Shown here: positions 18,713-27,856 of the stretch, one piece after another
Layout: every line of letters begins with the position of its first letter
Numbering within the stretch: position 1 is the stretch's first letter
Origin: Alteromonas_F sp964429915
GTDB lineage: Bacteria; Pseudomonadota; Gammaproteobacteria; Enterobacterales; Alteromonadaceae
NCBI GenBank assembly: GCA_964429915.1
Contig: CAYSDZ010000001.1
Coordinates: forward strand, 176,851 to 240,850
Length of the DNA stretch: 64,000 nt
Direction: 5' to 3'
Made by a program: the position numbers and the translations under genes
The notes under the pieces: model-generated
What the model was told of the DNA's origin: nothing
Database searches by the model: none
Seen by the model: the letters and a program-made list of their open reading frames with translations, nothing else

Positions 18713-20106
18713 GCGTCGTCCGCTTGCGCTAACCACTGAGCTCGATATTCCTTGAGTCCTTTTAAATTCACTTCAGAAACATGAGTCAATTCTATATCTT
18801 TGGTGCAACTTCCCCAGTGAGTTAAATACGCTGCCCCAAGCACCGTCCCCGTATTATCAACGGATAAACACACATCTTGCTCAGCTCTCAGTTGATTGAC
18901 AACTGCGCAGAGTATGGGATTTTTCAAAAACGCGCCTTCGATATAAATTTGTCCTTTCGCGCCAAGTTGATCCAACTGATAATCGATCATTAAAGCACAA
19001 TAAAGCGTAGCAAGCGCTATCCCACTGACTTTATCTAAGGGGCCAACGAACTCCGAATCCCTCTTACCGAAAGGACCACTTCCGTCACTGAAATTCGGCA
19101 ACGCAAAGACGCCTTTGTCGATAACTCGCTGGAGATCTTGCTCATTGAACTGCTCTCCAAGCCAAGACCCTGCCTGCTCACAAATAGCTTCAAATTCTCT
19201 TCCCCCCATAAATCGAGCACAGGCGACGGGCGAACCTAAAGCGTCGATATTGGCAAGCATATCTTTTTCGGCATTCAGATTTTCCAGAGAAACCTGTGTC
19301 GCCATTAAAATAGTCCAAGTTCCCGTTGAAATTACTGTAAACGGTTTATCGTCTTGCGCTAGCCTATATCTTAAAAAGCTTGCATTACTATCGTGAATAC
19401 CACTGAAAAACTTGCATGAGTTAGGTAAGCCCAATTCGCGTGAAAGCGTTGGTAAAACCACGCCGCAATCATGCCATGCAGGTTGAAGCGGAGGGAATTT
19501 ATCTCTACATCCAAGCTCGTCTACCAAAGATGAAAATCCATTATCGGTAATAGACCACAAATCAGTGTGACAGCCCAATGATGTAATTTCGCTGTATCGG
19601 TTCCCAGTAAAACGCCAACCCCAATATTGGGGATACATAAGAATATCCGTGGTTCGATTGAAGGCATCAGTGTAGTGTTGCTTTATCCAATATAACTGGC
19701 GGCCCAAATTTAAACCCGCAGGTAGACTGGGAGAAAACGTTTCTGTAAATGAGCTGCGGATATCGTTGTAACTTTCAGTCTGCTCATAAATAGCATTACT
19801 CTCGTAATCCAAAACAGGTAATACCAAGCCGTTACCTGATACGCTATCTCTATCGATCAAAGCTGCTGTTGCGCCGTGCGTAGTAGTGGTAATTTGAGTA
19901 ATGCTATATTTTCCCGAAACGCTTTTAATTCCATCACACAACCAATGCCAAATTTTATCTACATCGGTACAAGGATAGAGCTGGCTATGATCAACCGTGT
20001 TTGTCATTTGGGTGGCAAAAACGGACTGATACATTTCGTCTAAAACATGCAATTTAACGTGCGTTTTACCAATATCGATGATTAAGGTATGTTCTTTTTC
20101 TAACAT
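18709..20106 (-). CDS. FGGY-family carbohydrate kinase, probable L-rhamnulokinase
   Basis: About 465 residues. N-terminal phosphate motif LIIDIGKTHVKLHVLD and THGATAALID; SGIHDSNASFLRY and STGTWTILM match the rhamnulokinase/fuculokinase side of FGGY. It is clearly divergent from E. coli RhaB, so it is probably the non-orthologous kinase that accompanies the Pseudomonas-type rhamnose isomerase. Expected reaction: L-rhamnulose to L-rhamnulose-1-phosphate. The start is set at ATG 20106 (MLEKEHTLII); a TTG ten codons upstream also opens the frame. The preceding permease stop lies 30 bases upstream. Confidence 0.8.
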   Translation of the reverse strand: MLEKEHTLIIDIGKTHVKLHVLDEMYQSVFATQMTNTVDHSQLYPCTDVDKIWHWLCDGIKSVSGKYSITQITTTTHGATAALIDRDSVSGNGLVLPVLDYESNAIYEQTESYNDIRSSFTETFSPSLPAGLNLGRQLYWIKQHYTDAFNRTTDILMYPQYWGWRFTGNRYSEITSLGCHTDLWSITDNGFSSLVDELGCRDKFPPLQPAWHDCGVVLPTLSRELGLPNSCKFFSGIHDSNASFLRYRLAQDDKPFTVISTGTWTILMATQVSLENLNAEKDMLANIDALGSPVACARFMGGREFEAICEQAGSWLGEQFNEQDLQRVIDKGVFALPNFSDGSGPFGKRDSEFVGPLDKVSGIALATLYCALMIDYQLDQLGAKGQIYIEGAFLKNPILCAVVNQLRAEQDVCLSVDNTGTVLGAAYLTHWGSCTKDIELTHVSEVNLKGLKEYRAQWLAQADDA

Positions 20107-20136
20107 TAGATACTCTACAACAACGTTAAATAGCAA

Positions 20137-21810
20137 TTAGTTACTTTCGGCTTGCTCAGTTTTTACAAAGTGAGCATAAGTTGCCGTTACGAAATAAATT
20201 AGGGTTGGAACCATGATCCAGCTGTGAACGATTGAAATATCGTTTTCAAGATAAGCAAGCAGACCAAGTGCAAAACAAGCGCCTAATGCAGCATAAGCGA
20301 TAAAGCCAGATAACTTGGCAGGCAAAGAGGCCGTTGAAGTCTTGGTGTTATTCTGAGTAACTTCTTTTTGTAAATAACTTGCTTCTGTACTTTTTCGAGT
20401 TTGTTCCGCTGCCTCTTCAGTTTCTGACGCACCGTAGTGTTCTTTTGCTCCCATCATACTCGCTAATACGGTATACAGAACCGTTGCGAATATCCAGATT
20501 GGAACGAGAATAAAAAATAAATGTAACGCACCGCTAGACTCTAAGAAATACGAAACGATCAGCGATACAATCCACGTTGCAAAGGCTGGAACGTTTGTCG
20601 TGTTACCTTTATATTTTGACCAATAACGAGTAAGGCCAATCTTTGGAAAAATCCAATGCTCCGCTACGATGACTGCGCCCACTGGAGCCAACATCAATCC
20701 CATAATCCCAACAAAACCAAGTAATTGAGAGAAGACGAAAGGAAAGCAAGCAACGATGGTAGTAATAACGCCTACCACTATCGTTACTTGAGTACGACCC
20801 CAATTGGCGTTGAGTGAACTGAATGCCAAACCTGCGCGATAAATAGTGGGGTTAGATGTCGTCCACCCGGCGATGATAACTGCAATAATGCCCGCAGCAC
20901 CCAGTGCTTGATAAGCCACCGAACCAGGGTCGAGTTGGGTGATAGCGGTTCCTAATAAGATTGCCGCTCCAGCGCCCATGATTCCGGCACAAATCCACGC
21001 CATATAATGACCGATGAACATACCAAGAGCCGAAAAATAACCGTATTTGGAGCTTTTCGCATAACGTAAAAGCGTCATATCTCCCAAGCTACCGTGCATT
21101 GCCAAGTTTGCAATCCAAGCAAACGCAGCTACATGCCAAAAGCCAACACCTGCATCAGCTTGCTGTACCCAAATTGAATTATTTGCTATTGCTAAGAAAT
21201 CGGAAAAACTACTAATTGAATTAACACCGTCTGTACCTGACACTATAGTAGGCAGTAATACTAATGCGCCAACAATAAACATCAGAATCATCCAAGGTGC
21301 ACAAATTGCTGCAAAAGCAGACAATTTTTTAAAGCCTTTTACTGCCATATAAACAACAATAGCACCTACACCTAATACAACTGCGACAAAGCCTGCATTA
21401 GTAGGATACCAATCGGTTTGAGGAGGAATATCGAACAGCACCTGAACAGCTGAGGCTGAAACCGTGATCATGGCGCCGGCAAGTACGCTAAATAACAAAC
21501 CATTGATGACGCTATATAGCTTTATGGTTCCCGGACCCGCAATTTTTTCTAAATAAGCATAAAGCGTTAAACGGGTATCGGTCGCAATTGGCGCAGTGAT
21601 CAAACCCCACGTTAGAACGGCCAGCAAATTCCCCAACAACAAGCCCAATAGAATGTCGGACGCACCCACACCCCAAGATACAAAAAGTGCACCGATAACA
21701 AACTCTGTTCCCGCAACGTGCTCACCGGCATAGCTTGCTGCAAATGTTTTTGGTCCTTGGAGTTTACCGGGGGTGACGGGTTGAGTTTCAAACTCGCTTG
21801 CTGTTGACAT
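20137..21810 (-). CDS. NCS1-type permease, candidate L-rhamnose transporter
   Basis: 557 residues with about 12 membrane helices and the look of the purine-cytosine/allantoin permease (NCS1) fold: GTEFVIGALFVSWGVGASD, GWTTSNPTIYRAGLAFSS and GFVGIMGLMLAPVGAVIVAE. A charged, Glu/Thr-rich cytosolic loop around residues 460-500 interrupts the last helices. No nucleobase genes are near; it lies between the rhamnose isomerase and the kinase, so rhamnose uptake is the best guess. Ribosome site GGAGAAAAG. The family call is good, the substrate is inferred. Confidence 0.78.
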   Translation of the reverse strand: MSTASEFETQPVTPGKLQGPKTFAASYAGEHVAGTEFVIGALFVSWGVGASDILLGLLLGNLLAVLTWGLITAPIATDTRLTLYAYLEKIAGPGTIKLYSVINGLLFSVLAGAMITVSASAVQVLFDIPPQTDWYPTNAGFVAVVLGVGAIVVYMAVKGFKKLSAFAAICAPWMILMFIVGALVLLPTIVSGTDGVNSISSFSDFLAIANNSIWVQQADAGVGFWHVAAFAWIANLAMHGSLGDMTLLRYAKSSKYGYFSALGMFIGHYMAWICAGIMGAGAAILLGTAITQLDPGSVAYQALGAAGIIAVIIAGWTTSNPTIYRAGLAFSSLNANWGRTQVTIVVGVITTIVACFPFVFSQLLGFVGIMGLMLAPVGAVIVAEHWIFPKIGLTRYWSKYKGNTTNVPAFATWIVSLIVSYFLESSGALHLFFILVPIWIFATVLYTVLASMMGAKEHYGASETEEAAEQTRKSTEASYLQKEVTQNNTKTSTASLPAKLSGFIAYAALGACFALGLLAYLENDISIVHSWIMVPTLIYFVTATYAHFVKTEQAESN

Positions 21811-21908
21811 TACTTTTCTCCGACAAAACGCCCTGAAGCAGTTAAGCTACAGAGCGTTGGCTTTATTACTATTATTATTTTTTCAATCCGCGTTAACGCA
21901 ATGGTTAT

Positions 21909-23201
21909 TTACACGATACCTGAGCCACTCTGACCATTAGATGGACGTTTTTCAGCTACTGCTTTACGGTAGCCTGACGCTCTGTATGTGCTTATGGGGT
22001 CAATTGCACCGCCTTTGTTGAGACGAGCCTTAGCTAGAATGGGTGATACATCAAGAGTAAATGCACTCTTAAGTGTATTACTTGCCATAATTGCATCGTT
22101 ATCTTCTTGATACTGACTCAAGGCCTTTCTGTCTACAAGAAGAGCTGCAACATAAGAGCGTTGAACGCTTGCAGCAGAGTTCATCAAACTCTCGATAGGG
22201 TCCGTTACATTATGTGACTGGTCTAGCATGTAGTTTGGTGAGAATTCGTCTTGTTTTCTGTATTCCGCATCAACCAATTCATTAAAGATGAGGAATTGCT
22301 GGTAAGGATGCAAGCTGCCACTGTCTAAATCATCATCACCGTATTTGCTGTCATTAAAATGGAAACCACCTAACTTCTTAAATTGAATTAAGCGAGAAAC
22401 AATCATTTCAATATTCACATTGGGAGCATGGTGACCCAAATCAACTAAAGACTTTGCCTGAGGACCTAATTCCATTGCAGCAAGAATGTTACTTCCCCAA
22501 TCTTGGATTACAGTAGAATAAAATGCAGGTTCAAACATTTTGTGCTCAATATGCAATTCCCAATCACTGGGTAAACCTGCATAGATTTTCTTCATGCTGT
22601 CTAAGTAGCGCTCAAAAGCATGTTGAAAATGCTGCTGGCCAGGGTGGTTAGAACCATCTCCTACCCAAACGGTAAGTGTCTTAGAACCCAGAGTTTTACC
22701 CCATTCAATACACTCTAAGTTGTGCTGAATCGCGACTTCACGGCTTGCTGCTGATGTGTTACTCAAGCTACCATATTTGAAGCTCGCTTCTTGTCCTGCT
22801 TGATCTTGGAAAGTATTCGAATTAATCGAATCCCACTTCAAGTTAAGACTATCAGATACGCCTTTCAGTTCCGTAAAATCGTCTACCTTATCCCAAGGGA
22901 AATGAGGAGAAACGCGTTCGGTACACTGAGATAAATCGTTAATGACCGCACTGTCTTCTAATTTCTCATAAATATTACGAGGTTCACCTATACCAGGGAA
23001 ACGCGCAAAACGCGTTCCGCCGGTTCCCGTGCCCCAAGAAGGTACAGCGATTTGAAAGGCTTCTGCTTTCGCAGTAATTTCATCAATGTTAACGCCTTGT
23101 CTTGACAGCTTGTTGCCAAGTGCCTCGTAATCTTCATTTACAAAGCTTTCTAACTTTGCATTCTCTTGAGCAATAAGCTCTTTATCAATTCTTGTTGTCA
23201 T
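21909..23201 (-). CDS. rhaI: L-rhamnose isomerase, Pseudomonas-type
   Basis: 430 residues, the length of the P. stutzeri-type enzyme and not of E. coli RhaA. It converts L-rhamnose to L-rhamnulose with a divalent metal. Visible blocks: VPSWGTGTGGTRFARFPG near residue 55, HIEHKMFEPAFYSTV with the metal-binding Glu, VDLGHHAPNVNIE, and GGFHFNDSKYGDDDLDSG with the metal-binding His and Asp pair. The ATG at 23201 is preferred over the GTG one codon upstream. It lies 22 bases after the RhaEW gene in the same transcript. Confidence 0.93.
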   Translation of the reverse strand: MTTRIDKELIAQENAKLESFVNEDYEALGNKLSRQGVNIDEITAKAEAFQIAVPSWGTGTGGTRFARFPGIGEPRNIYEKLEDSAVINDLSQCTERVSPHFPWDKVDDFTELKGVSDSLNLKWDSINSNTFQDQAGQEASFKYGSLSNTSAASREVAIQHNLECIEWGKTLGSKTLTVWVGDGSNHPGQQHFQHAFERYLDSMKKIYAGLPSDWELHIEHKMFEPAFYSTVIQDWGSNILAAMELGPQAKSLVDLGHHAPNVNIEMIVSRLIQFKKLGGFHFNDSKYGDDDLDSGSLHPYQQFLIFNELVDAEYRKQDEFSPNYMLDQSHNVTDPIESLMNSAASVQRSYVAALLVDRKALSQYQEDNDAIMASNTLKSAFTLDVSPILAKARLNKGGAIDPISTYRASGYRKAVAEKRPSNGQSGSGIV

Positions 23202-23223
23202 CACTTAATTCCAATTATTTCTA

Positions 23224-25416
23224 TTAACGCAAGAACGCTTCGTGCAAGCCGCCGTCAACGCTAATGATTTGACCCGTTGTTTTGCTTAATTGCCCTGATA
23301 CGAGTAAATAAGCCGCTTCAGCTTGGTCAGCAGGCGTAATAGGTTGCTTGGTCAATGTGCGTTGCGCATAAAACATAGCGAGCTTGTCTCGCAATTCGTC
23401 ATCGGAATCGCTTTCTGAAAACTCAACGCTGTATTTAGTTAAAGAAGCGATAACACGATCTCTAGGGAACATGGTGCTGCCTTTTACTACCGTAGCTGGC
23501 GCGAGACCATTTACATTAACAAGAGGAGACAACTCAACTGCTAACTCTCTTACCAAATGGTTAGCCGCTGCTTTACTGGTATCGTATGCTAGCGAACCTT
23601 TTTTAGATACTGCTGCATTTACACTAGTAGTAAGTACCAAAGCGCCCTTAAGGTTTTGCGCCTTCCAAATCTCGTTAGCTTCAGTGCCGACGATGTAGCC
23701 GCCTTTAACGTTAACCGCAAAGCTTACATCGAACATTTGATCGTTGCTCATACCTGATTGGCCTGGTGCCAAGAAAACACCCGCAGTTACGATAACTTTA
23801 TCAATACCGCCATAGGCTAGAATCACTTTCTCGAACATGGCTTGAACGCTTTCACGCTTGGTGATATCGACCCCAGCAGCAATAGCAGGACCACAACCTG
23901 AAATACCAGAGCCCGCTACACCGATACCTTGGCCGTAAATCGCTGCCAGTTCATCAGCCGTTGCTTGCGCTGCCTCTTCGCGTAAATCCGCACACACAAC
24001 GTGAGCACCTTCTTTCGCAACACGGAACGCGGTTTCTTTACCAATGCCATCTCCAGCACCAATGACTACAACAATATCTCTAGCAAGCGATTTCTCAGCT
24101 GGCATACGCTGTAATTTAGCTTCTTCCAGTAACCAATACTCAATATCGAATGCTTCTTGCTGAGGAAGCGCAACATATTCATCAATGGCTTCAGCACCAC
24201 GCATTACTTCAACGGCACAGTTATAAAATTCGGCAGTAACACGAGATTCGCTCTTATTTTTGCCCCATGCAACCATACCAACGCCCGGAATTAAGCAAAT
24301 TGAAGGCGAAGAAGCACGCTGCGCTGGAGAGTTATCGTGTTTACAAGTCTCGTAATAATCACTGTACGCTTTTTTGTACTCAGTGATACCAGCTTCTAAC
24401 AACTCTTTCAGTTTTTCTATAGAGTCGCTTTGTGGATTCCAATCTACGTATAAAGGCTTTATTTTCGTTCGAAGGAAATGATCGGGACAAGAGGTGCCTA
24501 AATCAGCAAGTCTTGGTGCATCAATCGAGTTCACAAAACGTAAAATATTTGCATCTTGTTGAATCGTGCCAATCAGTTTTTTCTCACCAGAAACTAGGCC
24601 ACGTAGGAAAGGTACAACTTCAACGAGTACTTTCTCTCTTTCACTTTCGCTAAGACTTGCGTATTTTTCACCGCCAAACGTTTTCTCACCCTTATCTCGC
24701 TGCTCAATGAACTCAGCGGCTTTTTCAATAATATCTAAGCTAAGGTCGTAACATTCTTTATTATCGTTCGCCCAGTTAATGACACCGTGACCACCTAGGA
24801 TGACGCCCTTCGCGTCTGGGTGTTTTTCGCAAATTTCTTGAAGCTGTAAACCCAAATCGAAACCAGGTCGCTGCCAGTCAGTGTATACCAATTCACCGCC
24901 CCAAATTTCTTGAGTAAGCTTCTCGCAATTTTTACTTGCTGCCACAGCAATCACTGAATTAGGGTGCATGTGATCAACATGTCTAAATGGAATATATGCG
25001 TGTAATGGGGTGTCGATAGACGTAGCTCTCGGGTTCAAATTGAAAGTTGCGTGTCGGTACATTGCAACCATATCGTCTTCAATCTGTGTTTTAACACCCA
25101 CTTCATCTGCACTTTTATAGATATCTTGGAGTGCTATGAGCTTATCCATATATAAAGAGGAGAAATTTTCTGCATTGGAAGTGCGTAAATCACCGCCAGA
25201 ACCTTTCACCCAAAGAACATCAACCTCTTCTCCAGAGAGTGGGTCGGTTTCCATAATTTTTGCAGACGTATTGCCGCCACCAGTGTTGGTAATACGCTGG
25301 TCTGAGCCCAAAATATTTGAACGATAAACAAGTCCTTCAACTGGGCTAAGGTTTGCTGCGACTTCGTCGTCCCATTTATAATCTACGTGTTTGAATTGAT
25401 CTTTAGTGCGTGACAT
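23224..25416 (-). CDS. rhaEW: Bifunctional L-rhamnulose-1-phosphate aldolase / L-lactaldehyde dehydrogenase (RhaEW)
   Basis: 730-residue fusion. Residues 1 to about 430 are a class II aldolase with zinc ligands in VDHMHPNSVIA and ILGGHGVINWA. From about 447 a short-chain dehydrogenase begins (VVVIGAGDGIGKETA, Ser in TTSVNAAVS, YDTSK, ending TGQIISVDGGLHEAF). The aldolase half splits rhamnulose-1-phosphate to dihydroxyacetone phosphate and L-lactaldehyde; the second half oxidises lactaldehyde to L-lactate, as known for RhaEW fusions. The adjacent L-lactate dehydrogenase fits this product. First gene of the rhaEW-rhaI-permease-kinase run. Confidence 0.92.
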   Translation of the reverse strand: MSRTKDQFKHVDYKWDDEVAANLSPVEGLVYRSNILGSDQRITNTGGGNTSAKIMETDPLSGEEVDVLWVKGSGGDLRTSNAENFSSLYMDKLIALQDIYKSADEVGVKTQIEDDMVAMYRHATFNLNPRATSIDTPLHAYIPFRHVDHMHPNSVIAVAASKNCEKLTQEIWGGELVYTDWQRPGFDLGLQLQEICEKHPDAKGVILGGHGVINWANDNKECYDLSLDIIEKAAEFIEQRDKGEKTFGGEKYASLSESEREKVLVEVVPFLRGLVSGEKKLIGTIQQDANILRFVNSIDAPRLADLGTSCPDHFLRTKIKPLYVDWNPQSDSIEKLKELLEAGITEYKKAYSDYYETCKHDNSPAQRASSPSICLIPGVGMVAWGKNKSESRVTAEFYNCAVEVMRGAEAIDEYVALPQQEAFDIEYWLLEEAKLQRMPAEKSLARDIVVVIGAGDGIGKETAFRVAKEGAHVVCADLREEAAQATADELAAIYGQGIGVAGSGISGCGPAIAAGVDITKRESVQAMFEKVILAYGGIDKVIVTAGVFLAPGQSGMSNDQMFDVSFAVNVKGGYIVGTEANEIWKAQNLKGALVLTTSVNAAVSKKGSLAYDTSKAAANHLVRELAVELSPLVNVNGLAPATVVKGSTMFPRDRVIASLTKYSVEFSESDSDDELRDKLAMFYAQRTLTKQPITPADQAEAAYLLVSGQLSKTTGQIISVDGGLHEAFLR

Positions 25417-25575
25417 CGGGTGAAACGTCTCCTGAATTAAGAAGTTGAACGATGTAAAATAAATGTAGTCGGTATATTACAGCCAAAAGCGCCACAGTCA
25501 AGCACAAACAGTCATTTTCAATCACTCAAACTGCTCAACTTTTACGCATAATATAGACGATAAAACACTTAAAAA

Positions 25576-26730
25576 TTACGTTAAATTACCAAAATTCGCC
25601 GAAACTAACGAATTTCGGCTTAAATCTTTTATTGACTTGGCACCGCAGAGTGTCATTGCCACTTTCATCTCTTTTTCATACAGAGATAACAAATTTTTAA
25701 CACCTTTTTCGCCTTCTGCGGCTAAAGCGTATATAAATGAACGACCTAACATCGCACAGTCTGCGCCCAGTGCTAACATTCGTACTACATCCAAACCGCT
25801 TCTAATGCCTGAATCAACGAATAACTTTAAATCACTCTTTACTGCATCGGCAATGGGAGGCAACGCTTTGGCGGTAGACAATACACCATCTAACTGCCTT
25901 CCGCCATGGTTAGATACAACAATGCCATCTGCTCCAAATTTCACTGCATCTTTTGCATCTTCAACATCTAAGATCCCTTTAATGATCATTGGACCTTCCC
26001 AGAACTCCCTTATCCATTCTAAATCTTGCCATGAGATAGAGGGATCAAAGTTGGCGCCTAACCAACCAATGTAATCGTCAAGTGCTGTAGGTTTTCCACG
26101 ATAAGTAGATATATTGCCCAAATCATGAGGTTTACCAAACACTCCTACATCAAAAGCCCATTGAGGGTGCATCATCGCTTGCGCAATTCGGCGCGCAGCG
26201 GCCCCTTTCCCACTCATCCCCGAATGCATATCGCGGTATCGTGCGCCAGGTACTGGCATGTCAACGGTAAATACCAAGGTTTCTACACCTGCAGCTTTTG
26301 CGCGTTCAAGCACGTTTTTCATAAAACCGCGATCTTTGAGTACGTATAACTGAAACCACATGGGACGATTAATTTTAGGCGCCACTTCTTCGATGGGACA
26401 CACCGAAACGGTAGACATCGTAAACGGAATACCACTCTGCTCGGCTGCTTTTGCAGCTTGAACCTCTCCACGACGGGCATACATACCGGTTAGTCCAACG
26501 GGCGAAAGCGCAAGCGGCATCGAAAAATTCTCATTGAAAAGGGTCGTTTCCAATGACAAGTCGGACATGTTTTTCAATATTTTTTGCTTTAAAGCGATAT
26601 CCTGTAAATCGGAGACATTCTTCGCTAGGGTATTCTCGCTGTATGAACCACCATCAATATAGTGAAACAAAAAAGGTGGTAGCTTCGATTTCGCTGCGGC
26701 TCGATAATCACTGGGTGAAGAAATAATCAT
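25576..26730 (-). CDS. lldD: FMN-dependent L-lactate dehydrogenase
   Basis: 384 residues, full length for the alpha-hydroxyacid oxidase family. FMN-barrel blocks LSPVGLTGMYARRGE, STVSVCPIEEV and WFQLYVLKDRG; the catalytic His and substrate-binding Arg are in VSNHGGRQLDG; LFVDSGIRSGLDVVRMLALGAD binds the FMN phosphate. It oxidises L-lactate to pyruvate and passes electrons to the respiratory chain. Set beside RhaEW, it very likely completes rhamnose breakdown. It is read toward rhaEW with a 159-base gap and divergently from the LysR gene. Confidence 0.92.
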   Translation of the reverse strand: MIISSPSDYRAAAKSKLPPFLFHYIDGGSYSENTLAKNVSDLQDIALKQKILKNMSDLSLETTLFNENFSMPLALSPVGLTGMYARRGEVQAAKAAEQSGIPFTMSTVSVCPIEEVAPKINRPMWFQLYVLKDRGFMKNVLERAKAAGVETLVFTVDMPVPGARYRDMHSGMSGKGAAARRIAQAMMHPQWAFDVGVFGKPHDLGNISTYRGKPTALDDYIGWLGANFDPSISWQDLEWIREFWEGPMIIKGILDVEDAKDAVKFGADGIVVSNHGGRQLDGVLSTAKALPPIADAVKSDLKLFVDSGIRSGLDVVRMLALGADCAMLGRSFIYALAAEGEKGVKNLLSLYEKEMKVAMTLCGAKSIKDLSRNSLVSANFGNLT

Positions 26731-26853
26731 AATTACTTAAGCTTTATTAACAAAGTTTACAATAATACCCCTTTCTTTTTGGAACATATATAGAAATAAT
26801 GAAATATATTTTTTCCATAAATAGCCTAATAGAATTAAAAAATAGGAGATAAC

Positions 26854-27762
26854 GTGCTTGCTAACGATCTTATCTTGTTTGCTCAGGTTGTAGAACTGGG
26901 GAGCTTCAGCAAAGTAGCAGAGGCAAATGATATTGCGAACTCTGTAGTGAGCAAACGTATTGGTCGATTAGAAGAAGAACTCAATACACAACTACTTTAT
27001 CGTACCACTCGGAAACTATCACTCACTGAAGCGGGCAAACGTATTTTAACCAGTGCTCAGCAAATAAAAGAGGTCACGCAAGAGGTTGTCAGTGACGCTC
27101 AAGACGCGAATGAGACCATGTCTGGGCGTATTATTATGTCGGTACCCACCATTTCAGGAGAATTGCTGCTCGCCGACGCAGTAGCGGATTTTTGTAGCCA
27201 ACACCCCCACCTTTCGATAGAGATGTCAATGGAGAATAACTTTGTCGATCCGGTAGAAGAAGGCATTGATTTGTTAATAAGAACCGGTCATCTAGACGAC
27301 TCTAGTTTGATCGCCAGACATTTAATCGACTCTCAATGGGTGGTATGTGCCTCGCCCCGTTACCTAGAACAAATTACTCTACCCTCGCACCCTAGTCAGT
27401 TGATAGAATATAACTGCTTTGCTTATAGCCACACCGCCTCAATGGGTCAACATTGGCAATTTAAAGACAAAGAAAAAACCTATTCTGTGAAAGTGAATGG
27501 CTCGTTCTCAACCAATAATGCAGCCGCGTTGCGCAAAGCTGCACTAGGTGGTTACGGTTTAGTCTATGTTCCAAAATGTTTGGTTCACGACGATATCGTT
27601 GCTAAACATCTAGTTGTTTTATTTGAAAATGAAGTGGCAAAAAAACAAGGCGTTTACGCGATCCATCCTTATATACGTAAAACACCCAAAAAAATCACTG
27701 CATTGATTGAGCACCTTAGGCAAGCTTATCGGAATAAGGCTTCTTATTTTAGCTTTATGTAA
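26854..27762 (+). CDS. LysR-family transcriptional regulator
   Basis: 302 residues. N-terminal winged helix-turn-helix (GSFSKVAEANDIANSVVSKRIGRLE region) and a C-terminal periplasmic-binding-like effector domain. The start is a GTG at 26854 with a good AGGAG site six bases ahead. It is divergent from lldD over a 123-base AT-rich spacer, the usual layout for a LysR protein that controls its neighbour. L-lactate or rhamnose metabolism is the likely signal, by position only. Confidence 0.9.
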   Translation: MLANDLILFAQVVELGSFSKVAEANDIANSVVSKRIGRLEEELNTQLLYRTTRKLSLTEAGKRILTSAQQIKEVTQEVVSDAQDANETMSGRIIMSVPTISGELLLADAVADFCSQHPHLSIEMSMENNFVDPVEEGIDLLIRTGHLDDSSLIARHLIDSQWVVCASPRYLEQITLPSHPSQLIEYNCFAYSHTASMGQHWQFKDKEKTYSVKVNGSFSTNNAAALRKAALGGYGLVYVPKCLVHDDIVAKHLVVLFENEVAKKQGVYAIHPYIRKTPKKITALIEHLRQAYRNKASYFSFM

Positions 27763-27856
27763 ATTTTAGCTATATGTAAAGATATGTAAAAACGCTGTTA
27801 TTCACACTATCATCTAATACACTCTAACCCTGTATAATTATGTATGGGTTTTAACC

